The position numbers and the translations under genes were made by a program. Under the pieces are notes generated by a model that saw only the letters and a list, made by a program, of their open reading frames with translations, ran no database searches and was not told the DNA's origin. From contig JBBART010000002.1 in NCBI GenBank assembly GCA_040399685.1, forward strand, positions 62,001-126,000: a stretch of DNA of 64,000 bases, read 5' to 3'. Source of the stretch: CAIQQQ01 sp040399685. GTDB taxonomy: Bacteria > Pseudomonadota > Alphaproteobacteria > Acetobacterales > Acetobacteraceae. This document shows, piece by piece, positions 1 to 16,248 of this stretch; position 1 is the first letter of the stretch, and every line of letters begins with the position of its first letter.

Positions 1-975
1 CCGATCGCGCGGCGGGCGGAGCGGCTGGATATTCCGCCACAGGGCATGCCGCTCGTCATGCACGCCAATGCTCCCATGCTGCCGCTGGTGCTGCTGCGCG
101 CACCCAGACGCCTGATGGCCGGGCGACGGGTGATCGGCTATTGGGCGTGGGAATTGCCGACCATGCCGCCAGACTGGAAAATGGGGCTGCACTTCGTCCA
201 CGAAATCTGGGTGCTGTCGCACTTCACGGCGCGTGCGGTGGCCAGCATGCTGCCGCAGGGCTCCGCAATACGCGTGCGTGCGGTGCCGCCGCCGGTGGCC
301 ATTGCCCCGCCGGTGCCCAGTGCCTTGACCCGCGCGGATTTCGGTCTGCCGGACCATGCGCTGATCACGCTGGTCTCGTTCAGCCTCGCCTCCAGCTTCG
401 CACGCAAGAATCCGTTGGCCGCCATCGCCGCCCATCGTGCCGCCTTTGGAACCCAGGCCGATCGGATTTTGCTGATCAAGGTTACGCATTCCGAGCAATA
501 CCCGCACGACTACGCAGCGCTGCGGGCAGCGGCGCTGGACCTGCCGAACGTGCGCTTCGAAACCCGCATGTTCCCCGCAGCCGACCGCCACGCCCTGACC
601 GCCTGCGCCGACATCGTGCTGTCCTTGCATCGCAGCGAGGGGTTTGGCCTCGTGCCGGCCGAGGCCATGCTGCTGGGCGTGCCCGTGGTGGCCACCAACT
701 GGTCCGCCACCACAGAATTCATGGATGCCACCTCCGCCCGCCTTGTGGATTTCCGGTTGATCCCGGCGGTGGACCCGCGCGGTGTGTTCGAAGCGCCTGG
801 CGCCGTGTGGGCGGATGCCAATATCGACGATGCGGCCTCCCATCTGCGGGCGCTGGCAGATGATCCCGCCACCCGCATCGCACTCGGTGCGGCGGGCCGG
901 CGCATGGCCACGCAGCGGCTTGGCTCCGCCAGGCTGCGCGAGGCCGTTGTGGCGCTTGGTCTGCCCGTCCCGTGA
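1..975 (+). CDS. GT4-type glycosyltransferase, 5' end outside window
   Basis: The reading frame is open from base 1, so the true start lies upstream; a methionine at position 46 is only internal. The visible ~324 residues end with a GT-B C-terminal domain: the stretch RSEGFGLVPAEAMLLGVPVV carries the E-x7-E nucleotide-sugar motif of GT4 enzymes. An earlier stretch with YWAWELPTMP followed by HEIWVLSHF matches the N-domain of bacterial polysaccharide GT4 proteins. It probably transfers a sugar during surface polysaccharide synthesis; donor and acceptor cannot be read from the sequence. Its TGA overlaps the next gene's GTG by four bases, so the two are translationally coupled. Confidence 0.8.
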   Translation, partial: PIARRAERLDIPPQGMPLVMHANAPMLPLVLLRAPRRLMAGRRVIGYWAWELPTMPPDWKMGLHFVHEIWVLSHFTARAVASMLPQGSAIRVRAVPPPVAIAPPVPSALTRADFGLPDHALITLVSFSLASSFARKNPLAAIAAHRAAFGTQADRILLIKVTHSEQYPHDYAALRAAALDLPNVRFETRMFPAADRHALTACADIVLSLHRSEGFGLVPAEAMLLGVPVVATNWSATTEFMDATSARLVDFRLIPAVDPRGVFEAPGAVWADANIDDAASHLRALADDPATRIALGAAGRRMATQRLGSARLREAVVALGLPVP

Positions 976-2084
976 CAGCCGCCGACCCGATCGCACCAAC
1001 CTTGCGCGTTCTCGTCTGGCATTGGGGGCGGCGCGGCGGTGGGCCGCGTTTCGCCGTTGAACTCGCAGCCGGTTTGGCTGTGGTACCGGGCGTTGCGTCC
1101 CTGCTCTCGCTGTCTGCCCAGTCCGAACAGTTACGCTCGGCGTCACCGCCGGCGTGTGCGCTGCCCTGGTCCACCTATAATGGAATGGCCGGTTATGTGT
1201 GGCGCATTCTCACCATCCCTGCCACCCTGCCGTCCTTGCGGCGGCGGCTGCGGGCCCTGGCGCCAGACGTTGCGGTCTGCGCCATGCCGGCGCTGCTTGA
1301 CATGCTGATGGCGCTCGCGCTGCGGGGGCTCAAAATTCCGTATTTCGTGATCGTCCATGATGCCGACGCCCATCCCGGCGATGGCCTTCCGATGCAGATG
1401 GCCTTGCAGCGCCATCTGGTGCGCGGCGCCGCCGGCATCGTCACGTTGTCCGACCATGTTGCGCGGCGACTGGCGGAGCGGGGTGAAATTGGCGCGCGCG
1501 GACTTGTCGGTTTGTATCACCCGCCCTTCGCTTTCGGGCCACAGCCTCCGCCGCCGCGCGCCCATGGCGGCCCGGTGCGGTTGCTGTTTTTCGGCCGGCT
1601 GCTGCCCTACAAAGGCCTCGGCCTGCTCGCTGAAGCGCTGCTCCTGTTGCCCCAAGACGGCGCGTTCGACGTGCGGATCGTCGGCCAGGGACCGGAAACG
1701 CCCATTTTGCAGACCCTGCGCGACATGGCGAACGTGTCCGTCGACAATCGCTGGGTGCCTGACGCGGAGGTGGGCGAATGGCTCGCCTGGTCCGACGCCG
1801 TGGTGCTGTCCCACACAGAAGCGAGCCAGAGCGGCGTTGCAGCGGCCGCCATGACTGCGCGTCGGTGGCTGGTGGCAACCCGCGTGGGTGGCCTGGTGGA
1901 GCAGTTGAGCCGGGAGCCGTTGGCGCGGCTGTGCATGCCGGACCCTGCAAGCCTGGCCGCGGCGATCCGCTCGCTGGTCGATGACCCACTTCCCGTCTGT
2001 GCCGCCTCGGAAAATGCCGCGCTCTCCTGGCACGACATGGCGGCATCGCTGACGGCTGGAATTCGCCGTGTACTGCGGCGATGA
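972..2084 (+). CDS. GT4-type glycosyltransferase
   Basis: A 370-residue GT-B glycosyltransferase starting with GTG that overlaps the upstream gene's stop (GTGA). The C-terminal domain is recognisable from LLFFGRLLPYKGLGLLAEAL (about residue 200), IVGQGPE, and an atypical nucleotide-sugar loop HTEASQSGVAAAAMTARRWL in place of the usual E-x7-E. The N-terminal LRVLVWHWGRRGGGPRFA fits the acceptor-domain start of this family. No membrane segment or signal peptide is evident, so it is cytosolic or peripheral. With its upstream partner it probably forms the end of a polysaccharide gene set that begins outside the window. Specificity is unknown. Confidence 0.82.
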   Translation: MTAADPIAPTLRVLVWHWGRRGGGPRFAVELAAGLAVVPGVASLLSLSAQSEQLRSASPPACALPWSTYNGMAGYVWRILTIPATLPSLRRRLRALAPDVAVCAMPALLDMLMALALRGLKIPYFVIVHDADAHPGDGLPMQMALQRHLVRGAAGIVTLSDHVARRLAERGEIGARGLVGLYHPPFAFGPQPPPPRAHGGPVRLLFFGRLLPYKGLGLLAEALLLLPQDGAFDVRIVGQGPETPILQTLRDMANVSVDNRWVPDAEVGEWLAWSDAVVLSHTEASQSGVAAAAMTARRWLVATRVGGLVEQLSREPLARLCMPDPASLAAAIRSLVDDPLPVCAASENAALSWHDMAASLTAGIRRVLRR

Positions 2085-2164
2085 CGGTGAGAGCCGGAGG
2101 CGGCTCGCACGTTGTAAGAACGCGTTTGCAGGGCATATCGTGAAGCAGCGTTGGGAGTGTGCAG

Positions 2165-2866
2165 TTGGCTGACGTCAGCGATGAGGATTTGGAGCGTTTG
2201 GCCAGCCGCATGGCCATGCTGGTGTCCGAAGCTGGTGAGGCCGACAACGCCGGACGTGCGGTGTCGTCCCTGGCCCGACGGCTTGGCCTGACGGGCGGCC
2301 AGATCAAGGCATTCTTCCTGGCAGGGGCGTCGGACAGCCAGACTTTCACACGCCAACGTGCATCGCCGGATGCGGCTTTGCAGATCGACCGGCTGGAGCG
2401 GGAGTTGTCCGCCTTGCGCCACGGCCTGAAACTGACCGAGGCCCAGGCCCGCAATGCCCAGCGCGAGCGCGATGCGCTGCGGGCGGAAAACAGCTCCTTG
2501 ATGGACGCGCTGGATCGTGCCCGTTCGGCTGCCCAGGTGCAGAAATTCATGGGCGGTGCCGCGATTGCCGCCGTCATCCTGGGGGGGCTGGTGTTGTATT
2601 ATGGCCCCACGCTGCATGCCACCTCGCCCTCTGGCGTGACCGAGCGGCCGGTGGGCTCGCCGTTCCAGCATGCCGGAACCGTGCGCGGCAACGGCGCAGC
2701 CGTGCTGCGGGCGCCGGAACCCGATGCGCCCCTCATCACCCGGCTTCCCGCCGGTGCCCACGTGCAGGTGCGCCAGATGGTGTGGCGGGCGCTGCGGCAA
2801 TGGGCAGAGGTCGAGATCGGCGGCGTGCCCGGTTATGTGCTCTCGACCGAAATCGACGTTTCGTAG
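2165..2866 (+). CDS. membrane-anchored protein with C-terminal SH3-like domain
   Basis: A protein of about 233 residues with three visible parts: a soluble charged N-terminal half with heptad-like repeats (about residues 75-125, probable coiled coil), one membrane segment near FMGGAAIAAVILGGLVLYY (about 135-155), and a C-terminal bacterial SH3-like domain (roughly 170-233) recognisable by GNGAAVLRAPEPDAPLITRL and ending VPGYVLSTEIDVS. The topology suggests an SH3 module in the periplasm, possibly binding peptidoglycan; this is inference. I prefer the TTG start at 2165 because GGGAG at 2153-2157 is well spaced for it; GTG at 2159 is the alternative. Its 3' end runs 34 bases into convergent eutC. 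Confidence 0.6.
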   Translation: MADVSDEDLERLASRMAMLVSEAGEADNAGRAVSSLARRLGLTGGQIKAFFLAGASDSQTFTRQRASPDAALQIDRLERELSALRHGLKLTEAQARNAQRERDALRAENSSLMDALDRARSAAQVQKFMGGAAIAAVILGGLVLYYGPTLHATSPSGVTERPVGSPFQHAGTVRGNGAAVLRAPEPDAPLITRLPAGAHVQVRQMVWRALRQWAEVEIGGVPGYVLSTEIDVS

Positions 2867-3549
2867 CAGGCGTATTCGTCCTTCAACGCCACGCCGGTCA
2901 GCCGCAGCTGCCGCATCTGGTCCATCAACCACCGCAGCTTCAACGCCGCCTCGGCAATCGGCAAACCACCTGGCCGAATGTTCGACACGCAGTTGCGCGC
3001 CGCATCCACGCAGCCCCGCTTCGGCTGCCACGTGAGATACGCGCCCAGGCTGTCCGCCGATGTCAGGCCGGGCCGCTCACCGATCAGCACCAGAACCGCC
3101 TCGGCCTGCAACGCGCCGCCCACATCGTCTCCAAGGGCCACGCGCGCCTGGGTGGCGATCAGGATCGGCCCGGTCTCACCGAGAGCCACCACCAGGGCGG
3201 CCGCATGGCGCTGCGCGGCAATCGCTGACAGACCGTCCGCGATCACGATGGCGATGCAGCCCGGCTGTGGCGCCAGCACGATATCCGGATGCAGCCGTCG
3301 CCCCAGATCGGGCCGGCGAAGATAGCTCGCCCGATCCGGTGCCTCGCTGCGGATAACGACGCAAGGCCGATCCAAATCCCGTTGCAGCGCCTCCACATCC
3401 AGCACCGCATGAACCGCATCCCGCGCTGCTGCATGATCTGCCTGGAATGCCAGATGCGCCGCGGTCGGCACCCCATTGCCCACGCGCCCCAGCGCCACGC
3501 GGGCGGGGGTGAAACGGCGCAAATCGGCCCAGCGCGTGGGGACGCTCAT
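2833..3549 (-). CDS. eutC: ethanolamine ammonia-lyase small subunit EutC
   Basis: The small subunit of the adenosylcobalamin-dependent lyase that converts ethanolamine to acetaldehyde and ammonia. The 238 residues begin MSVPTRWADLRRFTPARVAL, a typical EutC opening, and contain DGLSAIAAQRHAAALV, the ERPGLTSADSLGAYLTW segment and a C-terminal WLMDQMRQLRLTGVALKDE typical of the family. About 13 extra residues follow the usual LKDE end. ATG at 3549 overlaps the eutB stop by four bases (ATGA), supporting this start over an upstream in-frame methionine at 3624. No microcompartment, EutA or permease genes are next to it, so this is a minimal cytosolic Eut unit. Confidence 0.93.
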   Translation of the reverse strand: MSVPTRWADLRRFTPARVALGRVGNGVPTAAHLAFQADHAAARDAVHAVLDVEALQRDLDRPCVVIRSEAPDRASYLRRPDLGRRLHPDIVLAPQPGCIAIVIADGLSAIAAQRHAAALVVALGETGPILIATQARVALGDDVGGALQAEAVLVLIGERPGLTSADSLGAYLTWQPKRGCVDAARNCVSNIRPGGLPIAEAALKLRWLMDQMRQLRLTGVALKDEYACYETSISVEST

Positions 3550-4901
3550 GCCGCGAGCATCCCGGCGATGCTGGGGGGCAGCAATTCTGGCGTCGCGCCG
3601 TCGAACCCCATGCGGTGCAGCCACGCCTCGAACTCCGGCGCCGGCCGCAGCCCAAGTGCCGCGCGCACATACAGCGCGTCATGAAACGAGGTGCTTTGAT
3701 ACGACAGCATGATGTCGTCAGCCCCTGGCACGCCCATCACGAATGTCACGCCGGCCACGCCGAGCAGCGTCAGCAGCGCGTCCATGTCGTCGGAATCAGC
3801 CTCGGCGTGGTTGGTGTAGCAAACGTCCACCCCCATCGGCAGGCCGAGCAGCTTGCCGCAGAAATGGTCCTCTAGCCCGGCGCGGGTGATCTGCTTGGCG
3901 TCCGCGAGGTATTCCGGGCCGATGAAGCCCACCACGGTGTTGACCAGCAACGGATTGAACGCCCGCGCCACGGCATAGGCACGCGTCTCGATGGTCTGTT
4001 GGTCCACGCCGTGATGGGCGTTGGCCGACAGCGCGCTGCCCTGGCCCGTTTCGAAATACATCACGTTCTGCCCCACCGTGCCGCGCTGCAGCGACAATGC
4101 GGCGTCCTGCGCTTCCGCCAGCATCCCCAGCGTGATGCCGAACGACTCGTTGGTGCCCTGCGAGCCCCCGATCGACTGGAACACCAGGTCCACCGGCGCA
4201 CCGGCCTCGATGCAGCGCATCGTGGTGGTCACATGGGCCAGGATGCAGCTTTGCGTGGGAATGCCGGCCCGCTCGATCAGCCCGTCCAGCATATGCAACA
4301 GCCGGCTGGTGGCCTCGGGGCTGTCCGTGGCGGGGTTGATCCCGATCACCGCATCCCCGGCGCCGAGCAGCAGTCCGTCCAGCGTGCTCGCGGCGATGCC
4401 GGCCGGGTCGTCGGTGGGATGATTGGGTTGCAGGCGCACCGAAAGCCGGCCCGGTAGGCCGATGGTGGAGCGAAACGCCGTCGTGACGCGGCATCTGGCG
4501 GCCACCGACACCAGATCCTGCAACCGCATGATCTTGCTGACCGCCGCCACCATCTCCGGCGTCAGCCCCATGCGAAGCCCGGCGAGATCACTTTCGGCCA
4601 GCAGAAAATTCCGCAGCCCGCCGACGGTGAGGTGCGAAATAGGGGCAAAGGCGCTGCGATCATGGCTGTCCATGATCAGCCGCGTCACGTCGCACGCCTC
4701 GTAAGGGATCACCGCCTCGGAGAGGAACACCGACAGCGGCAGGTCCGCCAGCGCCATCTGGGCTGCCACCCGCTCGGTGGCTGACCGCGCCGCAACCCCC
4801 GCCAGCACGTCGCCCGACCGGTGCGGCGAGGCGGCTGCGAGCAACGCGCGCAACGTCTCGAAGCGATAGCGGGTTCCGCGCAACGTATGACAATAAGCCA
4901 T
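3546..4901 (-). CDS. eutB: ethanolamine ammonia-lyase large subunit EutB
   Basis: The catalytic large subunit (451 residues, normal length) that works with EutC and coenzyme B12 in ethanolamine breakdown. It opens MAYCHTLRGTRYRFETLRAL, the family start, followed by RSGDVLAGVAARS. The core includes GLPGRLSVRLQPNHPTDDPA and the substrate-site region with FQSIGGSQGTNESFGITL. The ATG at 4901 is preceded by a good Shine-Dalgarno (AGAGGAAA in gene sense). The open frame continues upstream to 5528, but that part lies antisense to rplK and its leader and has no EutB character. It is transcribed away from rplK. I see no cobalamin riboswitch in the 138-base divergent spacer. Confidence 0.95.
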   Translation of the reverse strand: MAYCHTLRGTRYRFETLRALLAAASPHRSGDVLAGVAARSATERVAAQMALADLPLSVFLSEAVIPYEACDVTRLIMDSHDRSAFAPISHLTVGGLRNFLLAESDLAGLRMGLTPEMVAAVSKIMRLQDLVSVAARCRVTTAFRSTIGLPGRLSVRLQPNHPTDDPAGIAASTLDGLLLGAGDAVIGINPATDSPEATSRLLHMLDGLIERAGIPTQSCILAHVTTTMRCIEAGAPVDLVFQSIGGSQGTNESFGITLGMLAEAQDAALSLQRGTVGQNVMYFETGQGSALSANAHHGVDQQTIETRAYAVARAFNPLLVNTVVGFIGPEYLADAKQITRAGLEDHFCGKLLGLPMGVDVCYTNHAEADSDDMDALLTLLGVAGVTFVMGVPGADDIMLSYQSTSFHDALYVRAALGLRPAPEFEAWLHRMGFDGATPELLPPSIAGMLAA

Positions 4902-5039
4902 CGGTGAATATTTCCTCTGGACGCCGCCGAAAATATCCTCTAGCTCCCCGCTCTCATTTGGAACGCGGGAGATTTCGCGCCACGCATCGTGCGTGGAGAA
5001 ATCGTATGCACCGCGGTCCCTGGAAAAGAGCCTGGGATT
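4902..5039. promoter_or_regulatory. divergent eutB / rplK spacer with leader hairpin
   Basis: This 138-base region must hold the start signals for both eutBC (minus) and rplKA (plus). A perfect 7-bp hairpin, CCACGCA-TCG-TGCGTGG, lies at 4980-4996 in the rplK leader, about 43 bases before its start codon. In bacteria such as E. coli, L1 represses the rplK-rplA mRNA through a leader site, so this hairpin is a candidate, but I cannot match it to the 23S L1 site by eye. No clear -35/-10 pair was found. Confidence 0.35.
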
Positions 5040-5474
5040 ATGGCGAAAAAGATTGTTGGCTACATTAAGTTGCAGGTGCCGGCTGGCAAGGCAAATCCGT
5101 CCCCGCCGATCGGGCCGGCTTTGGGTCAACGCGGCCTGAACATCATGTCGTTCGTGAAGGAATTCAACGCGTTGACGGCGCAGATGGAAGTGGGCATGCC
5201 CATTCCAGTCGTCATCACCGCGTTTGGTGACCGCACGTTCACCTTCGTGATGAAGACCCCGCCAAACACGTACTTCCTCAAGAAGGCGGCTGGCATCACC
5301 AAGGGCACGACCACGCCAGGCAAGGGCGCGCCGATCGGCCGCGTGACCTACGACCAGCTGCGTGAGATCGCTGCGACGAAGATGAAAGATATGAACGCGA
5401 ACGATGTCGAAGGCGCCGTGAGCATGCTCGCCGGCTCGGCCCGCTCGATGGGTCTCACCGTGGTGGAGGGCTGA
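5040..5474 (+). CDS. rplK: 50S ribosomal protein L11
   Basis: L11 forms the base of the L7/L12 stalk, binds the GTPase-associated region of 23S rRNA and is needed for stringent-factor activation. The 144 residues start MAKKIVGYIKLQVPAGKANP and contain PPIGPALGQRGLNIM, hallmark of L11. The ATG at 5040 is chosen from the family N-terminus; an in-frame methionine 17 codons upstream is rejected. rplA follows after 4 bases, so the two are one operon. secE and nusG, its usual upstream neighbours, are absent. Confidence 0.97.
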   Translation: MAKKIVGYIKLQVPAGKANPSPPIGPALGQRGLNIMSFVKEFNALTAQMEVGMPIPVVITAFGDRTFTFVMKTPPNTYFLKKAAGITKGTTTPGKGAPIGRVTYDQLREIAATKMKDMNANDVEGAVSMLAGSARSMGLTVVEG

Positions 5475-5478
5475 ACAC

Positions 5479-6171
5479 ATGGCACACAACAAGCGCCTCG
5501 AAGCCGCCCGCAAGACGGTCGACATCACGAAGTCCTACGATCTGGCCGAAGCCATCTCGCTGGCCAAGAAGAATGCCACCGCGAAGTTTGACGAGACCAT
5601 CGAGCTGTCGATGAACCTCGGCATCGATCCACGTCACGCTGACCAGATGGTCCGTGGTCTCGTCGGCCTGCCGAACGGCACCGGCAAGACCCTGCGCGTC
5701 GGCGTGTTCGCCCGTGGCGCGAAGGCTGACGAAGCCCGCGCCGCCGGTGCGGACGTGGTCGGCGCCGAAGACCTCGGCGAGAAGATCCAGGCCGGCGAGA
5801 TCGACTTCGATCGCTGCATTGCCACGCCGGACATGATGGCCCTCGTCGGTCGTCTGGGTAAGATCCTCGGGCCGCGCGGCCTGATGCCGAACCCGCGTCT
5901 CGGTACCGTGACCATGGACGTCAAGGGCGCCGTTCTGGCCGCCAAGGCCGGCCAGGTTGAGTTCCGCGCCGAGAAGGCCGGTATCGTTCACGCCGGCATC
6001 GGCAAGGCGAGCTTCACGGACGAAAGCCTGCTGCAGAACGCTCGCGCGTTCGCGGATGCCATCGTCAAGGCCCGTCCGGCTGGCGCCAAGGGCGTTTACG
6101 TGCAGAAGGTTGCCGTCAGCTCCTCGATGGGCCCGGGCGTGCGCGTCGACGTGAACTCGCTGGGCGTTTGA
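5479..6171 (+). CDS. rplA: 50S ribosomal protein L1
   Basis: L1 of the mobile stalk near the ribosomal E site; in many bacteria it also represses its own mRNA. The 230 residues include the family signature GKILGPRGLMPNPRLGTVT and the C-terminal KGVYVQKVAVSSSMGPGVRV. The length is normal. It lies 4 bases after rplK and is followed by a rho-independent terminator, which makes rplKA a two-gene unit. Confidence 0.97.
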   Translation: MAHNKRLEAARKTVDITKSYDLAEAISLAKKNATAKFDETIELSMNLGIDPRHADQMVRGLVGLPNGTGKTLRVGVFARGAKADEARAAGADVVGAEDLGEKIQAGEIDFDRCIATPDMMALVGRLGKILGPRGLMPNPRLGTVTMDVKGAVLAAKAGQVEFRAEKAGIVHAGIGKASFTDESLLQNARAFADAIVKARPAGAKGVYVQKVAVSSSMGPGVRVDVNSLGV

Positions 6172-6178
6172 TTTTAAT

Positions 6179-6212
6179 CGCCTGCCCCTGAAAAGGGGTG
6201 GGCGGTTTTTCG
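6179..6212 (+). terminator. rho-independent terminator after rplA
   Basis: A GC stem (CGCC..CCCCT paired with AGGGG..GGCG around a GAAA loop) is followed directly by five T residues, 8 bases past the rplA stop. It separates rplKA from rplJL. Confidence 0.75.
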
Positions 6213-6524
6213 CTATTCGCCTTGCAGCGATGCAAGGCGGGCAGGGGGCGGGAGCCCCCGATCCTGTCCGAGACCGTACGTTGCCTCAAAAGCATTAAGG
6301 ATTCTTCGGAATCGCGCACGGGAGACGGGGATGCCCGGAGATATTGGCCGCAAGGCCCGTTATTTTCTGGCGGTTCCGGCTGGTTCGACCGCGCAGGCGG
6401 TTGGGCATGGACAGGCGAACCGGGTCACCCCGGGCGCCTGGAGTTTGGGTGTTCGGCTGGCCCATTTGGGCAAAACCGGTCTGATGCGGTCCACACGCAC
6501 CAGGCCACCGATCGGAGACGGGAT
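6213..6524 (+). promoter_or_regulatory. rplJ leader region with candidate L10-type RNA structure
   Basis: About 310 non-coding bases precede rplJ. They hold a 5-bp stem capped by a TTCG tetraloop at 6300-6313 (GATTC-TTCG-GAATC) and a long-range pairing GCCTGG (6436-6441) with CCAGGC (6500-6505). These enclose a GCCC/GGGC stem just before the GGAG ribosome site. A structured leader bound by the L10-L12 complex is well known upstream of rplJL; the location and fold fit, but I could not check against the covariance model. The frame upstream of TTG 6525 is open but reads as non-protein sequence. Confidence 0.45.
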
Positions 6525-7058
6525 TTGGACCGTACGGAGAAGCGAGAGTTCGTAGCCTCGCTCGCGAGCGTGTTCGCAGAGACCTCGATGGTTGTCGTGA
6601 CCCAGAACAAGGGCATGACGGTCGCTGATGTCACCAAACTGCGGCGTTCTATGCGGGCGGCGGGTGCAAACTATCAGGTCGCGAAGAACCGGCTGGCCAT
6701 CCTTGCCTTGGACGGAACCAAATTCGATGGCATCGCTCCGCTGCTGAAGGGCCCGACCGCGCTTGCGTGGTCGCGTGATGCAGTGGCTGTGGCGAAGGCT
6801 GCCGTCGAGTTCGCCAAGACCAATGATAAGTTCGTCGTGCTCGGTGGAGCGCTTGGAGCCCAGACGCTTAGTGCGGATGGAATCAAGGCGCTGTCCGAGC
6901 TGCCAAGCCTGGATGCGTTGCGTGCTGGCCTGTTGGGGATGATTCAGACCCCGGCAACCCGTATCGCTGGCATCCTCCAGGCTCCTGGCGGACAGATCGC
7001 GCGGGTCTTGGCTGCGTTCGCGGACAAAGGCGAGGCTGATACAGCCGAAGCTGCTTAA
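6525..7058 (+). CDS. rplJ: 50S ribosomal protein L10
   Basis: L10 anchors L7/L12 dimers on the ribosomal stalk and acts as autoregulator of rplJL in many bacteria. The 177 residues start (TTG) with DRTEKREFVASLASVFAE, the alphaproteobacterial L10 opening; GGAGACGG is the ribosome site just upstream. Other visible landmarks are VTQNKGMTVADVTKLRR and YQVAKNRLAILAL. The C-terminal tail ending FADKGEADTAEAA is the flexible L12-binding region. The rare TTG start may be part of its translational control. Confidence 0.95.
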   Translation: MDRTEKREFVASLASVFAETSMVVVTQNKGMTVADVTKLRRSMRAAGANYQVAKNRLAILALDGTKFDGIAPLLKGPTALAWSRDAVAVAKAAVEFAKTNDKFVVLGGALGAQTLSADGIKALSELPSLDALRAGLLGMIQTPATRIAGILQAPGGQIARVLAAFADKGEADTAEAA

Positions 7059-7154
7059 CACACACCCAAGCCTGAACAGCCGCAAGGCTGGCATGACGTA
7101 TGTCAGCCGGCCTTGAATGGAACTGACCAGACTATACTTATAAGGACGATGAAT

Positions 7155-7532
7155 ATGGCTGACTTGGTGAAATTGGTCGACGAGCTTTCCGCCCTCACGG
7201 TTCTGGAAGCCGCCGAACTGTCGAAGATGCTGGAAGAGAAGTGGGGCGTATCCGCCGCTGCTCCCGTGGCCGCTGCTGGCCCGGCCGCTGCCGCTGCTCC
7301 TGCTGCTGCCGTCGAAGAGCAGACCGAATTCACGGTCACGCTGACCGGCGCTGGCGACAAGAAGATCAACGTGATTAAGGAAGTCCGTGCGATCACGGGT
7401 CTCGGCTTGAAAGAAGCCAAGGACCTGGTCGAAGGCGCTCCGAAGGTCATCAAGGAATCCGCCACGAAGGACGAAGCCGCCAAGATCAAGAAGCTTCTTG
7501 AAGACAACGGCGCGACCGTCGAGGTGAAGTAA
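7155..7532 (+). CDS. rplL: 50S ribosomal protein L7/L12
   Basis: The multi-copy stalk protein that recruits translation GTPases. The 125 residues show the N-terminal dimerisation helices (MADLVKLVDELSALTVLEAA), an Ala/Pro hinge (AAAPVAAAGPAAAAAPAAAV) and the globular C-domain with GLGLKEAKDLVEGAPK. AAGGA at 7142-7146 is 8 bases from ATG 7155, deciding this start over ATG 7149. It lies 96 bases after rplJ. Confidence 0.97.
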   Translation: MADLVKLVDELSALTVLEAAELSKMLEEKWGVSAAAPVAAAGPAAAAAPAAAVEEQTEFTVTLTGAGDKKINVIKEVRAITGLGLKEAKDLVEGAPKVIKESATKDEAAKIKKLLEDNGATVEVK

Positions 7533-7568
7533 TCTGGGCCGCATTTCGATGCGGCACTGATCTGGATC

Positions 7569-7595
7569 GGACGGAAGCCACGTTGGTTTCCGTCC
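7569..7595 (+). promoter_or_regulatory. 12-bp hairpin in the rplL-rpoB spacer
   Basis: GGACGGAAGCCA (7569-7580) pairs with TGGTTTCCGTCC (7584-7595) across a 3-base loop; there is one G.U pair and no mismatch. No T-tract follows. In E. coli the same spacer carries an attenuator and an RNase III site; function here is inferred from position. Confidence 0.6.
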
Positions 7596-7727
7596 CATTC
7601 CGCGTTGCGGCCCCTTTTGCTTCGGCCCTTCGCACCATAATTTGATATGCCCCAGAGTGGTCGGGGCGCTTGCTGGACCTCTCATGCGACCAGAATTGAC
7701 GAACAAACCACGGGGATCAGGACAGGC

Positions 7728-11900
<4,173 letters not shown>

Positions 11901-11943
11901 GTTCGGGTGCAGTCCGACTGATTAAAACGCGTTTCTTTCAAGT

Positions 11944-11966
11944 CCGCCGGGGTGCTACCCCGGCGG
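11944..11966 (+). promoter_or_regulatory. 9-bp GC hairpin in the rpoB-rpoC spacer
   Basis: CCGCCGGGG and CCCCGGCGG form a perfect stem around a TGCTA loop, followed 4 bases later by the rpoC ribosome site AGGAG. There is no T-tract, so it is not a classical terminator; it may stabilise or process the mRNA. Confidence 0.5.
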
Positions 11967-11982
11967 CTTCAGGAGTTTCAGC

Positions 11983-16170
<4,188 letters not shown>

Positions 16171-16181
16171 GGAAGGCAAGG

Positions 16182-16227
16182 CGAGGGGTTCCACCCCCTC
16201 GACCCCCACCAGGGGCCGAGCCCCTGG
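16182..16227. repeat. two C-rich palindromes after rpoC
   Basis: Two adjacent stems: CGAGGGG/CCCCTCG at 16182-16201 and CCAGGGGC-CGA-GCCCCTGG at 16209-16227. A related G-run/C-run stem (GCGAGGGGTGAAACCCC) recurs at 16367-16383. Such palindromes resemble dispersed intergenic repeats seen in Acetobacteraceae genomes; copy number elsewhere cannot be judged here. Confidence 0.45.
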
Positions 16228-16248
16228 ACCTCCCTATTCGGAGCGTTT

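Noticed and set aside
4902..5039. Cobalamin riboswitch for eutBC
   Set aside because: The spacer is too short for the usual ~200-base element plus promoter, and I see no B12-box-like sequence.
4902..5528. Upstream extension of the eutB frame
   Set aside because: The EutB family begins at the ATG at 4901; the extension lies over rplK and is not EutB-like.
6198..6524. Upstream extension of the rplJ frame from ATG 6198
   Set aside because: It begins inside the rplA terminator and runs through the structured leader; L10 starts at TTG 6525.
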